Shown here: piece by piece, positions 1 through 8,631 of the stretch
Layout of the letters: each line of letters starts with the position of its first letter
Position numbering within the stretch: position 1 is the stretch's first letter
Assembly: GCF_017942085.1 (NCBI RefSeq)
Contig: NZ_JAGKSP010000020.1
Span: 1-64,000, forward strand
Direction of reading: 5' to 3'
From: Paenibacillus lignilyticus
GTDB lineage: Bacteria > Bacillota > Bacilli > Paenibacillales > Paenibacillaceae
Length of the DNA stretch: 64,000 nucleotides
Translations under genes and position numbers: made by a program
Notes under the pieces: model-generated
Seen by the model: only the letters and a program-made list of their open reading frames with translations
Told to the model about the DNA's origin: nothing
Database searches by the model: none

Positions 1-102
1 TCCGCCGCTAAGCTATCCCCGAAGGAATAACTCCGCTCGACTTGCATGTATTAGGCACGCCGCCAGCGTTCGTCCTGAGCCAGGATCAAACTCTCCATAA
101 AA
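1..102 (-). rRNA. 16S ribosomal RNA, 5' end only (cut by window start)
   Basis: Read on the minus strand, this holds the universal 16S start GAGAGTTTGATCCTGGCTCA followed by the conserved stretch up to the V1 region. About 100 nt of the gene are present; the rest lies before base 1. The 5' boundary near 102 is estimated from where similarity to the mature 16S end stops. The V1 sequence fits Bacillales/Paenibacillus but is too short for a species call. Confidence 0.97.
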
Positions 103-211
103 GTGGTCCGAAGACCGTTTATGAATTTGCTTGTTAGCTCATTCAAAATACTAGCTTGCAGAACGTTAATTCTGCGATTTATGACCATTTGACTGGTCGC
201 TCATTGTTCAG

Positions 212-224
212 TTTTCAAAGAACA
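212..224 (-). promoter_or_regulatory. boxA antitermination element of the rRNA leader
   Basis: On the minus strand the leader reads TGTTCTTTGAAAA, matching the boxA consensus TGYTCTTTGAAAA of rrn operons, about 110 nt upstream of the 16S 5' end. Known role: Nus-factor loading that lets polymerase transcribe untranslated rRNA without Rho termination. The match is direct; the function is inferred from family knowledge. Confidence 0.7.
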
Positions 225-363
225 AATACTTGGTTTGTTTCTTCCCGGCTCGTGACCGGAATTAGATCATACCATTTTTCGAAACATGATTGCAAGCTTT
301 ATTTTTCAACCTGTTTTCGTTTCGATCACCGCATCCAAGTTAATGTCTCGGAGGCAGAAATAG

Positions 364-393
364 AATATACCATGGCTAATCATCATATGGCAA
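364..393 (-). promoter_or_regulatory. candidate sigma-A promoter of the rRNA operon
   Basis: Minus strand TTGCCA (388-393), an 18-bp spacer and TATATT (364-369) make a good sigma-A promoter. Transcription would start near 357 and give a leader of roughly 250 nt containing boxA. A second upstream promoter is likely in rRNA operons, but only a weak TATAAG (430-435) is visible. Bases 103-526 hold no believable gene. Confidence 0.5.
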
Positions 394-459
394 GTCTTTT
401 TTTGAAATTGTTTTCTAGTTGCTTGAGTACTTATACCCTCTCTACTAATACATCAAACG

Positions 460-509
460 TCCGGCATCGAATTAATTACAAGGAATGGCTGATTATGTAC
501 GATGCCGGA
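460..509. repeat. 10-bp perfect inverted repeat flanking a 30-bp loop
   Basis: TCCGGCATCG (460-469) is the exact reverse complement of CGATGCCGGA (500-509). It sits just past the stop codon of the TetR gene and upstream of the rRNA promoter. It could form the end hairpin of the tetR transcript or be a binding site; there is no T-tract, so it is not a clear intrinsic terminator. Confidence 0.45.
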
Positions 510-526
510 GTAGATAATTGCCAGCA

Positions 527-1123
527 CTACGGCTTTGACTGCCGATACTGATGCAGCAAGGACAGTTGCTTCGTAAGAAAAACAGGCGTATACGGCATGT
601 CGTTACACAGCCATGAGATGATCGTACCGATCATGGCCGAGGAACTGTACCAAATCGCAATATCTTTGTGAATCCCCGAGTTGGCGAAATCTCGCTCACA
701 TCCCGGACGTTCGACGCTTTCCGTGATCAACTTCGTCAACAGTTTCAGCAGCCGTTCCGTAAAGACCGTCGTTCGTTTCGCGGCAAGAATGACTTTATAG
801 AACTTGAAATTCTCCGCGATGTGCTCCAGTAAATTGACCATCAACGGCCAATCCGCTTCTTCCGCGGAGCTCCGATTCGGCCTTGGCGCATGGATAATTG
901 AAGTAATATCCTCAATCATATCGTCGGCCATCTTATCCAACATATCAGGCATATCGCGGTAATGCAGGTAGAATGTGACGCGATTAAGCGTGGCACGTTC
1001 CGCGAGCCGATTGACCGAAATTTTCTCGAGCTCCATCTCTTGCAGCAATTCAATGAACGCATCTCGAAGCAATCGCCTCGTACGTACGATGCGGGGATCG
1101 ACCTGATCCTTGGCATGCCCCAT
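527..1123 (-). CDS. TetR/AcrR family transcriptional regulator
   Basis: A 198-residue DNA-binding repressor-type protein. An N-terminal helix-turn-helix lies at about residues 34-58 (ISVNRLAERATLNRVTFYLH), the classical TetR pattern. The C-terminal half is all-helical, and the NDMPYTP stretch near residue 178 resembles the DhaS-like TetR C-terminal region found in Firmicutes. Ligand unknown. The ATG is preceded by AAAGG at an 11-nt spacing. The gene ends about 130 bp upstream of the rRNA promoter, pointing the same way. Its upstream neighbour is a permease fragment, so the original regulated target may be lost. Family assignment is firm, target unknown. Confidence 0.9.
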   Translation of the reverse strand: MGHAKDQVDPRIVRTRRLLRDAFIELLQEMELEKISVNRLAERATLNRVTFYLHYRDMPDMLDKMADDMIEDITSIIHAPRPNRSSAEEADWPLMVNLLEHIAENFKFYKVILAAKRTTVFTERLLKLLTKLITESVERPGCERDFANSGIHKDIAIWYSSSAMIGTIISWLCNDMPYTPVFLTKQLSLLHQYRQSKP

Positions 1124-1262
1124 CTCAGCTTTATCCTTTCCTGCTCCGCTATATACTGTAAACTATACAACACCTTGTAAATCAGGTCCAGAATACAAAA
1201 TAACCGCACCGACATACGCGCGAGTGCGGTTCATCGTCGTTACTAAGAGCTCCCGTTCAGCT

Positions 1263-1345
1263 AGCCTTTCACAGCTCCCGCCGTTATCCCAGCCACAATT
1301 TTCTTATTGAAGAAGATGAACAGTACAATCATGAACAAAACTTTA
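1263..1345 (-). pseudogene. C-terminal remnant of a MalG-type sugar ABC permease
   Basis: Reading the minus strand back from the TAG stop at 1263-1265 gives FIFFNKKIVAGITAGAVKG, the characteristic last residues of CUT1 (MalG/YtcP-like) permeases; compare YFVKGLTVGAIKG and YFIQGITVGAVKG at the ends of the two intact permeases of this window. Only about 25 codons remain. Upstream homology stops at about 1345, exactly where a TAACGGTTG repeat begins (1341-1353). A 31-codon ORF with an ATG at 1354-1356 exists by chance but has no ribosome site. I call it a degraded gene whose 5' part was deleted or displaced at the repeat. Confidence 0.75.
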
Positions 1346-1529
1346 ACGGTTGTCATCGTGGCTATTTGATGAAAATAAGCCTTTCTAAAAGTCTAACGGT
1401 TGTGACAGACCTTATTTACACCAAATTGATCGATTCCTAGAGGAGAACGATCAAATAAACCCTCTGGCAACCGTTAGAATTTAAAAAGGGGAAATTTATG
1501 CTATATAGCCACTTTCACAACCGTTAGAG
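1341..1529. repeat. Nested palindromic intergenic repeat (TAACGGTTG family)
   Basis: Four copies of TAACGGTTG are seen: direct at 1344 and 1394, inverted (CAACCGTTA) at about 1468 and 1518. The inner pair bounds a palindrome (1391-1480) whose arms continue inward with ACAGACCTTATTT against AAATAAACCCTCTG and ATTGATCG against CGATCAAAT. The outer pair bounds a second, weaker inverted layer in which GTGGCTAT recurs in both arms. Total about 190 bp, imperfect. A lone arm sharing TAACGGTTGTGACAGAC lies at 16983. The structure is that of a MITE/REP-like dispersed element without coding capacity. Confidence 0.75.
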
Positions 1530-1546
1530 TCGAAATACGACAAAGC

Positions 1547-1570
1547 ATGCTCTCATGCTCTCATGCTCTC
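1547..1570. repeat. 8-bp tandem repeat, three copies
   Basis: ATGCTCTC is repeated three times without interruption, about 30 bp upstream of the yesN promoter. No function is evident; it may be replication-slippage sequence. Confidence 0.8.
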
Positions 1571-1597
1571 GTGCCATCCCGGAATGCCTCTCTCCGC

Positions 1598-1626
1598 TTG
1601 AAACCGTTGATTCTACGCGGTTTAAT
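1598..1626 (+). promoter_or_regulatory. sigma-A promoter of the yesNM operon
   Basis: TTGAAA (1598-1603), 17-bp spacer, TTTAAT (1621-1626); both hexamers match five of six consensus bases. Transcription would begin near 1633, about 60 nt before the ATG at 1696. No other gene on this strand lies close by. Confidence 0.55.
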
Positions 1627-1695
1627 ATCCTTTCCCGACACAGGATTGTAGTGTAACATGGAGGTATGTCATAACTCTATCGGGAGTGAAATCGC

Positions 1696-3276
1696 ATGAT
1701 TAAGCTTCTAGTCGTTGAAGATGAGACCGTTACCAGAAAAGGTCTGATGAAGCACATCAAGTGGAACGAACTCGGTGTTGACGTTGTTGAAGAAGCCAAG
1801 GACGGAGTAGAAGGCCTCGAAGTAGCTCGCCGCATGCATCCCGATATCGTTGTATCTGATATAAGAATGCCTGGGATGAACGGCATAGAATTTACCGCCT
1901 CTCTCCGAGAAGAGTTTCCTGCATGCAAAATTATCTATATGAGCGGATATTCCGACAAGGAATACCTGAAAGCTGCCATTCGCATTCATGCTGTCAGCTA
2001 TGTCGAGAAGCCTATTGTTATAGAAGAGTTGCAAGAGGTGATACGAAAAGCCGTACATCTGTGCATGGAGAATAACAAAGTCAATCATATTAATATGGCC
2101 CTTTCGAGCAGCCTTCCGTTCATTAGACAGAATATCGTGAACGATCTGATTAATAACCATACCGATTGCGATGAACTGCGGAGAAACTTAAACCTTGCCG
2201 GCATATCCTTCAACCAAGGCGACTCATATACGGTTTCAATTATAGTCCCTTCCTATGACGACGACGAGACAGGTGTCCTCAAACAAAGCTGCTGCAATCG
2301 TATTATTGAATTTCTTCATCATACGTCGCACGGCTTTACCCATTTAGCGGTAATGAAGGATTCCACCCATATGATCGTCATCTCCGCACATAAACCGGAA
2401 AGTAAGCAAGAGTTTGCCGCGGTCTATCATCTTCTTTCCGAGCATTTGAAAGAGCAAGGAATGGCATGCTCAAGATTATCCTGGGTAGTCGGAGGCACCT
2501 CGGCAGAAGTGTCGAGAATACGTGATTCCTATGAGACAGCAGCCGGCTTTCTCAAACATCTTTTTTATTACGACTTTGGCAATATTTTTTACGCCGCCAA
2601 CAGAGAAGTCTCCGTATTCCCGATCCACGCAGAAATTCTAAAGTCCTATGCCGAGCTCTTACAGGAGCTTCATAAAGATAAAATCATACAGTTTACAGAG
2701 CAGTTATATACCGTTATTAGGACAAAGACCGGAACACCCGTAGACGAAGTCAAGAATCTATTCTATCAAATGATGCACATGCTGATTGAACAAGCAGCAA
2801 AGAGAGGACTAGATCTAAGCATATCCGATCACCGGAAAGAGGAATATGATTGGGCGATGATGTCGCGAATCGATACGCTCAAGCATCTGAAAGGTTACTT
2901 CCTGAAGAAGGCAGCCGATCTCCTGGATCGTATCGAGAATATCGAATCCAGCAGCAGAGCCGTTCTCGATGTGATCAAATACATACGAAGCAACTATAGC
3001 GACAAGGAAATATCCGTAAATATGCTTGCCGATCACGTTCACCTGACGCCAACGTATCTCTCCTCGCTGTTTAGGAAAGAAACAGGCAAGACCATAAGTG
3101 AGTTTATTACGGAGGTCCGCATTGAGAAATCCGCAAATTTGCTGATGAAGCCGCAAGCCAAGCTGTATGAGATCGCCGATCGATCCGGCTATAATGACGC
3201 CAATTATTTCACAAAGGCCTTTAAGAAAATAACGGGAATGACACCTACGCAATTTAGGAGAAAACACAAATCGTGA
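1696..3276 (+). CDS. yesN: YesN-type response regulator (REC + AraC HTH)
   Basis: A 526-residue cytoplasmic activator. Residues 1-120 are a receiver domain with acidic residues E8/D9, phospho-acceptor D55 (VSDIRMPG) and K105. A long linker domain follows, and residues about 425-526 form an AraC/XylS double helix-turn-helix (VNMLADHVHLTPTYLSSLFR, then IADRSGYNDANYFTKAFKK). This length and order is standard for YesN regulators that control adjacent carbohydrate importers in Paenibacillus. The ribosome site is GGGAG before ATG. The stop overlaps the GTG start of the next gene by 4 bp (GTGA), so kinase and regulator are translationally coupled. The likely target is the convergent importer operon at 5150-9528. 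Confidence 0.93.
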   Translation: MIKLLVVEDETVTRKGLMKHIKWNELGVDVVEEAKDGVEGLEVARRMHPDIVVSDIRMPGMNGIEFTASLREEFPACKIIYMSGYSDKEYLKAAIRIHAVSYVEKPIVIEELQEVIRKAVHLCMENNKVNHINMALSSSLPFIRQNIVNDLINNHTDCDELRRNLNLAGISFNQGDSYTVSIIVPSYDDDETGVLKQSCCNRIIEFLHHTSHGFTHLAVMKDSTHMIVISAHKPESKQEFAAVYHLLSEHLKEQGMACSRLSWVVGGTSAEVSRIRDSYETAAGFLKHLFYYDFGNIFYAANREVSVFPIHAEILKSYAELLQELHKDKIIQFTEQLYTVIRTKTGTPVDEVKNLFYQMMHMLIEQAAKRGLDLSISDHRKEEYDWAMMSRIDTLKHLKGYFLKKAADLLDRIENIESSSRAVLDVIKYIRSNYSDKEISVNMLADHVHLTPTYLSSLFRKETGKTISEFITEVRIEKSANLLMKPQAKLYEIADRSGYNDANYFTKAFKKITGMTPTQFRRKHKS

Positions 3277-5087
3277 AAAAATCACTCCTGGCTCCGGTCG
3301 GATTTTTTACCCATATGAATATTCGGGGAAAGCTGCTCATCTCCTATTTTATTCTCATCTTCTTCCCACTGGCGCTGCTAACCACGATATCCTACAAAAA
3401 CGTATCCAGTGATTACGAGAAACAAATTCTCCACTCCGCGGATCAGTCATTCGACCAAGCCTATACGTTCTTAAACTATAAGGTGAACACGCTGATAAAG
3501 GCATCGGATGTCATCTATTTCAATGCCGACGTTCAAACGATTCTGGCAAGAAAGAAAGAAGAGTTCGAGAATGATTATGTGCAGCAGAACATCGATCGGC
3601 TGAAATTGGAAAATTTTCTGAGCAGCTTCCAGAACTCCGAAGATGTCTATCGGGCGAGCCTGTACGTTCCCGGCTGGTTTATGTATGCAGCGCAAAACTT
3701 CAACTTTTACGACAAGGACAGCTTCTCGCACACGCAAAGCTATCAAAGGCTGATGGCTTCCAAAGATAAGGTCAACTGGCTTCCACCCCATACCATTACA
3801 AACAACAGCAGCAGCCTCGACCCCGTACAGGTGATTTCCCTGCTAAGAAAAATCAGAAATACGGAGCAGACAACCGAATATATCGGCATGATCGAGCTAA
3901 GCATTTTAAAAGAAAATATCGAGGCTATGATTCAAAAAGCAAATATCACGTATGACGGCGTCGTCTATATTCAAAACTCGCATGGCGATATCGTAAGCTG
4001 CTCCAACCTGCAAAATTTGAATCGTATCGACCCCAACACGGAGCTTATAAAGGGACTTCAAAACAACGACACCACATGGAATAACGCGGCATTCGGCAAC
4101 AGCGATTACGTTATTAAAGCAAGAGCCATCGAAAATACGGATTGGACGATGGTTACGGCGATTCCTTATACGGAAATTTACTCGCAAAGCATCCGAATCA
4201 GAGACCTCATGCTTGTATTGATGCTGGTATGCGGACTGATCTCGTATGGACTTGCCTATTTCATTACAGGCGCCACCGTCAAAAGAATCCAGCTGCTAAG
4301 GAAAAAAATGCGGCTGGTACAGGAAGGTTTTCTGAACGTGGAAGTGAATTCCAAAATCCACGATGAGATCGGGGACTTGACCGACAGCTTCAATCATATG
4401 GTCAAACGAATCAAGCTTCTCGTCGATGAACAATATCAGAACGGCAAGGAGATCAAGAATCTGGAGCTCAAAGCGCTCCAGGCGCAAATCAATCCGCATT
4501 TTCTGTACAATACGCTTGAAATGATCAACTGGAAAGCCATTGACAATGACGTACCCGAAATTGCCGTCATCTCGCAATCGCTGGCCAAATTTTACAAGCT
4601 TAGTCTGAATAAAGGCAAAGATATCGTAAGTCTTGAGGATGAGCTCGATCATATCCGCATCTATGTCAAAATACAGAATCTAAGATTTGACGATAAAATC
4701 AAACTGGCTATCGATATTGACCCTGATTTATACAGCTGCGCTATCCTGAAATTAATTCTCCAGCCGATTGTTGAAAATGCCATTATTCACGGTATACGTG
4801 AATACAGAGATAAAGAGAAAGGCTCCATTACGATAACCGGATATCCGGACAAGCATGATCTGGTCTTGATCGTCAAGGATGACGGCGTGGGAATGCCGCA
4901 GGACAAGGCCGAAGAAATACTTGCAAACGGAAATCCGGCCGATGAGGTCCATGGATACGGCGTTCGAAACATCAACCACCGAATCAAGCTCTGCTATGGC
5001 CAGGAATACGGCCTGACCTACCGTTCCTCGCCGGGCAACGGAACAAGGGTCGAAATCAGAATACCGGCGATACATCCCTCCAAATAA
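3273..5087 (+). CDS. yesM: YesM-type sensor histidine kinase
   Basis: A 604-residue membrane kinase. Transmembrane segments lie near residues 19-40 and 308-330, bracketing an extracellular sensor domain of about 270 residues. A HAMP segment follows, then the His_kinase motif QINPHFLYNTLEMINW with the phospho-accepting histidine near residue 411, and a HATPase domain (PIVENAIIHG, DDGVGMP, GYGVRNINHR). It presumably senses an extracellular sugar or the loaded binding protein and phosphorylates the upstream YesN. The start codon is GTG at 3273, overlapping the yesN stop; AGGAG lies 12 nt upstream. A hairpin terminator follows directly. Confidence 0.93.
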   Translation: MKKSLLAPVGFFTHMNIRGKLLISYFILIFFPLALLTTISYKNVSSDYEKQILHSADQSFDQAYTFLNYKVNTLIKASDVIYFNADVQTILARKKEEFENDYVQQNIDRLKLENFLSSFQNSEDVYRASLYVPGWFMYAAQNFNFYDKDSFSHTQSYQRLMASKDKVNWLPPHTITNNSSSLDPVQVISLLRKIRNTEQTTEYIGMIELSILKENIEAMIQKANITYDGVVYIQNSHGDIVSCSNLQNLNRIDPNTELIKGLQNNDTTWNNAAFGNSDYVIKARAIENTDWTMVTAIPYTEIYSQSIRIRDLMLVLMLVCGLISYGLAYFITGATVKRIQLLRKKMRLVQEGFLNVEVNSKIHDEIGDLTDSFNHMVKRIKLLVDEQYQNGKEIKNLELKALQAQINPHFLYNTLEMINWKAIDNDVPEIAVISQSLAKFYKLSLNKGKDIVSLEDELDHIRIYVKIQNLRFDDKIKLAIDIDPDLYSCAILKLILQPIVENAIIHGIREYRDKEKGSITITGYPDKHDLVLIVKDDGVGMPQDKAEEILANGNPADEVHGYGVRNINHRIKLCYGQEYGLTYRSSPGNGTRVEIRIPAIHPSK

Positions 5088-5132
5088 CAAAGGTCCAGGA
5101 AGGGTGACTTGATCCCTCCTGAACCTTTTGTT
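5086..5132. terminator. Bidirectional terminator between yesM and the binding-protein gene
   Basis: AACAAAGGT at 5086 pairs with ACCTTTTGTT ending at 5132, with an inner AGGAAGGG/CCCTCCT stem. It separates two convergent genes and can serve both strands. Confidence 0.7.
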
Positions 5133-5149
5133 ATTCTTCTTCCCGTTAG

Positions 5150-6679
5150 CTATTTGTTGGCTGCAAGAAAAGCGTCCAGCTGTTTCTGCATTTCGGCCAT
5201 GATCTTATCCGAGCCTGCATTCTTGATTTTATCAACCAGCGTCTTGAGACCTTCTTCCGGATCCTTGATATAACCATAGTTGAGCGGAAGAGCGTACTGC
5301 TGCACGACGTTATTAACGGCGGCCATTTCGTTTTTGACGGGCTCGAAATCAGGCGTAAAGAGCGCATACGGATTATCAAGTGCCCTGTCTGCCAGCTGCT
5401 TTCTCACTTCATCGATATTTGGCGGAGAATCGACCGGCTCTTTATAGAACTCAGGCGACTTAAAGCCCCAGGAGCAATACCCTTCAGGTGCGAAGCCGTC
5501 CAAATCAAGCGCTTTCAGCTTGTTGTCCGCGGTAATCTCGTAATGCTTGCCCTCGATACCGTAAGTAAGAAGATTATAATAGCTTTGATCCGTTCTTAGC
5601 AATTCCAGGAACATCAGCGCCCGCTCAGGGTTTGCGGCCGATGCGGGAATCGCCATTCCGTCCTGCATGGCTGACGTTTTATACGTGTATTTGCTGTTCG
5701 GGAAGAATCTGACATCCCAATCCGGATGCTTCATGTAAGCACCTTTCCAGGAATCCTGGTTATGCAAATTGCTGGCCGCTTTTCCGTTCTCGAACATCTT
5801 GTCGTCTTTATTAGACAAGATGGATTTCGACCAGTAGTTCTTATCGCCCCATTCCTTCATTTTCTTGTAGTAATCCGATATGCCGTCGGCTTCATACAAG
5901 TTGAAGATTTTAGCGGAAGCATCATCCATGCTGACCATGAATGGGGAGTACTGCGTTGCCAGGATATTGTAGAAGCCATTTGCGTTTGCGTAATAGCTTT
6001 CAAGACCGCCCGATGAGCTGATCTGGCCGCTTGGATCCAGCGCGGAATCGTTCTTCACGACGGCATCCAAATATTTTCCGTAATCATCCAAGTTTTCGAT
6101 CGTTTTCAGGCCGTATTTGTCCATGAGGTCGCCGCGTACGATATACCCCATATCGCCGTACTGGTAGAATTGAGCGGGCATCGCGTAGAGATGGCCGTCA
6201 ACTTCTGTCTGTTTATACGCATCAGGGGTAATTTGAGCCAAGCTTTTCGGCGCATATTGCTTGGCCAGATCCTCAATCGCCAGGAAAGCGCCTTTTCGAG
6301 CATTGGAATAGAAATTCGTCCATGTGGATGCATAAATAAGATCGATCGGTTCGCCTGATGCCAGCAGCAGCGGGTATTGGGTTCCGAAATCGGCCCAGCC
6401 TACCCAGTTTACTTTGACCGTAGCATTTAAATCTTTCTCCAGCTTTTTGTTAACTTCGGCCAGCACCATATCGTAATCCTTGGCAGGCGAGCCGATCAGG
6501 TACATGTTTAATTCAACCTTTTTGGAAATATCCGCAGCTACGGCATTGCCTGTATTTTCATTCGTGCTGTTCGTATTGCCGGTTGATTCATTGGATTCCG
6601 CGCCCCCGCAGCCTGTAAGCACAAGCCCCATAATGAGTGCCATACTTAACAGCAGCGTTAGTACTTTTGCCTTCCTCAC
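5150..6679 (-). CDS. Extracellular sugar-binding lipoprotein (LplA-like)
   Basis: A 509-residue solute-binding lipoprotein for the importer encoded just upstream. The signal peptide ends in the lipobox LTGC, with C24 as lipidation site, followed by a Ser/Asn/Thr-rich linker. The body has the family 1 / LplA layout (MYLIGSPAKDYDMVLAEVNK; ASGEPIDLIYASTW; NPERALMFLELLRTD), and the C-terminal region resembles the DUF3502 segment of this subfamily. The start is GTG at 6677-6679 with GGGGGAG five nt away. It is the last gene of a minus-strand operon, 52 bp after the permease; being last may allow extra expression from RNA ends. Substrate unknown; the nucleoside hydrolase in the operon is the only hint. 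Confidence 0.92.
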   Translation of the reverse strand: MRKAKVLTLLLSMALIMGLVLTGCGGAESNESTGNTNSTNENTGNAVAADISKKVELNMYLIGSPAKDYDMVLAEVNKKLEKDLNATVKVNWVGWADFGTQYPLLLASGEPIDLIYASTWTNFYSNARKGAFLAIEDLAKQYAPKSLAQITPDAYKQTEVDGHLYAMPAQFYQYGDMGYIVRGDLMDKYGLKTIENLDDYGKYLDAVVKNDSALDPSGQISSSGGLESYYANANGFYNILATQYSPFMVSMDDASAKIFNLYEADGISDYYKKMKEWGDKNYWSKSILSNKDDKMFENGKAASNLHNQDSWKGAYMKHPDWDVRFFPNSKYTYKTSAMQDGMAIPASAANPERALMFLELLRTDQSYYNLLTYGIEGKHYEITADNKLKALDLDGFAPEGYCSWGFKSPEFYKEPVDSPPNIDEVRKQLADRALDNPYALFTPDFEPVKNEMAAVNNVVQQYALPLNYGYIKDPEEGLKTLVDKIKNAGSDKIMAEMQKQLDAFLAANK

Positions 6680-6731
6680 ATGTACTCCCCCTTATAAATA
6701 TTGTGTATGTGATAAACCGGCTTGACCGAGA

Positions 6732-7655
6732 TTATCCTTTGATGGCACCGACAGTAAGGCCTTTTACGAAATACTTCTGTACATAGGGATAGACAAGGAT
6801 AATGGGACCCGTAGCAATGACCGCCATTGCCAGCTTTAGCGATAAGGTGGGGACATCGATCATGGATACGCTTGCGACGCTTGATAGTCTGGCTATGGCT
6901 TCGGACGATTGCAGCGTCGAGAATAACAAATATTGAAGCGGATACAGCTTAATATCCGTTATAAAGAGCATCGCGTTATACCAGTCATTCCAGTATTCCA
7001 GGGCATAAAACAGTCCGATTGTCGCAAGTCCGGGTTTCGTTAGCGGTAAAATCAGCTTTAAGAAAATGGTGAAGTCTCCCGCTCCGTCGATCTTGGCGGA
7101 CTCGCTTATGGAATCGGGTATCGAGCTTATAAAGGTTCTCATCACGATCAAATAAAACACATTGATGATCAGCGGGATGATTAAGGAAAGCAGGCTGTTT
7201 TTCAAATGCAGGTATTTGACGAAGAAGATATACAACGATAGAATCCCGCCATTGAATAACGTGGTGAAGTAAAAGAAGAACGCAAGCTTGTTTCGATATA
7301 AGAAGTCCTTTCTGTTCAGAACGTAAGCCGTCATCGAAGTAACAAACAGTCCTACGGCGGTTCCAACCACCGTTATGAAGATGGATACCCCATATGCCCT
7401 CAAAATGTCCTGGGGGTATTTGAACAGAACTCTGTAAGCCTCTAGTGAAAATTCGGCTGGGATGATTCCGTAACCATGCTGCGTAATGGCGCTTTCCGAA
7501 GTGAACGACCCGGACACCAGCATTTCAAACGGCAGCAGGCATAGGATGACGGCCACGATAACCACCGAATAACTGATTATGTTGAATATCAGATAGGTTC
7601 CTTCAATCTTCTTGTGCGTCTTTTCATTCGTGCCGGAAGCATAAGTTTGCTGCAT
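6732..7655 (-). CDS. CUT1 ABC transporter permease, MalG/YtcP-like
   Basis: A 307-residue inner-membrane permease with six predicted transmembrane helices. The EAA loop that docks the ATPase is visible as SESAKIDGAGDFTIFLKLIL, near residues 177-197. The C-terminus YFVKGLTVGAIKG is typical of the family. The ATG is preceded by AGGAGAG at 7 nt. It pairs with the MalF-like permease 18 bp upstream. No ATPase is encoded in the operon; such importers use a shared MsmX-type ATPase encoded elsewhere. Confidence 0.92.
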   Translation of the reverse strand: MQQTYASGTNEKTHKKIEGTYLIFNIISYSVVIVAVILCLLPFEMLVSGSFTSESAITQHGYGIIPAEFSLEAYRVLFKYPQDILRAYGVSIFITVVGTAVGLFVTSMTAYVLNRKDFLYRNKLAFFFYFTTLFNGGILSLYIFFVKYLHLKNSLLSLIIPLIINVFYLIVMRTFISSIPDSISESAKIDGAGDFTIFLKLILPLTKPGLATIGLFYALEYWNDWYNAMLFITDIKLYPLQYLLFSTLQSSEAIARLSSVASVSMIDVPTLSLKLAMAVIATGPIILVYPYVQKYFVKGLTVGAIKG

Positions 7656-7673
7656 TGTTCTTCTCTCCTGTTC

Positions 7674-8594
7674 CTAAAACAGAGCGTTGTCCGGTTTTGT
7701 CTTTCTGATGATGCCATTCACCACCATGATCGTGACGAAGCACAGCACGGATTGATAGAAGGTTGCCGCAGCCGGCATCGCGATATCGCCGCTTGTAATC
7801 AGCGACCTGAAAACGAACGTGTCGATCACGTCGGTGGCGTCGAAGAGCTGGCCGTTATTCCCGACAATCTGGTAAAACATCTGGAAGTCGCCGCGTAATA
7901 TCCTGCCCAGATTCAATAGGAAAATGATGAAGATGGTCGGCATGATCGATGGGATGGTGATATAAAATATTTTCTGAAAAATATTGGCCCCATCAATTTC
8001 CGCCGCTTCAAAGCACTCGGAGTCGATGCTGACAATAGAAGCAATATAGATAACCGACGTATAGCCAACCCATTTCCACGAGTTGAAGAAGCAAATGATG
8101 AATACCCATACATAAGGCATGCTGTACAGATTGACCGGATCCAGGTTGAATGCCTTAAGCACCGTGTTCAACGTTCCGGTCTCATAGTTGAAGATGTTGA
8201 AAACAAAGACGCCAACAATCGTCCACGAAATAAAGAAGGGCAAGAAAATAATCGATTGCGATATTTTTTTGAAATATCGGCCTCTCATCTCATTGATAAA
8301 AATCGCGATCATAATGGCAAACAATTGCGAGGTTACCAGATTCAGCATGTTGTAAAGGATCGTATTTCTCGTAACCAATAAACCTGTTCCGGAAGTAAAG
8401 AAGTATTTGAAGTTCTCGAACCCGTTCCATGGACTGCCAAACACGCCAAGGTTAAACCTGTAATCCTTGAATGCCAGTATGATTCCGGCCATAGGGATAT
8501 AAGCGATTAATAGAATCAAGGCGATTGCAGGTAAAGCCATTAGAAATAAGGTTCTGTTTTTTCGAAGTTCATATAGAAAGCCGTGCTTGTTCAA
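7674..8594 (-). CDS. CUT1 ABC transporter permease, MalF/LplB-like
   Basis: A 306-residue partner permease with six membrane helices. The EAA loop reads CFEAAEIDGANIFQKIFYIT, and the opening RKNRTLFLMALPAIALILLI and the C-terminal KPDNALF are typical of LplB proteins. The start codon is TTG (8592-8594) with AAAAGG close by and GGAAG further upstream. It lies 37 bp downstream of the nucleoside hydrolase gene and 18 bp before the second permease, so the four genes form one transcription unit. Confidence 0.92.
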   Translation of the reverse strand: MNKHGFLYELRKNRTLFLMALPAIALILLIAYIPMAGIILAFKDYRFNLGVFGSPWNGFENFKYFFTSGTGLLVTRNTILYNMLNLVTSQLFAIMIAIFINEMRGRYFKKISQSIIFLPFFISWTIVGVFVFNIFNYETGTLNTVLKAFNLDPVNLYSMPYVWVFIICFFNSWKWVGYTSVIYIASIVSIDSECFEAAEIDGANIFQKIFYITIPSIMPTIFIIFLLNLGRILRGDFQMFYQIVGNNGQLFDATDVIDTFVFRSLITSGDIAMPAAATFYQSVLCFVTIMVVNGIIRKTKPDNALF

Positions 8595-8631
8595 ACCTTT
8601 TCACTTCCTTCGTCTGCAAGTCATAAGGGAA

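Noticed and set aside
430..456. Second rRNA promoter (TATAAG with TTGATG)
   Set aside because: Spacer of only 15 bp and a weak -35; not good enough to list.
156..551. 131-codon plus-strand ORF at the rRNA end
   Set aside because: It runs antisense through the rRNA leader, boxA and promoter; no ribosome site, no protein family pattern.
1354..1356. ATG of a 31-codon ORF over the permease remnant as a real small gene
   Set aside because: No ribosome site; the homologous part is only the C-terminal end of a permease.
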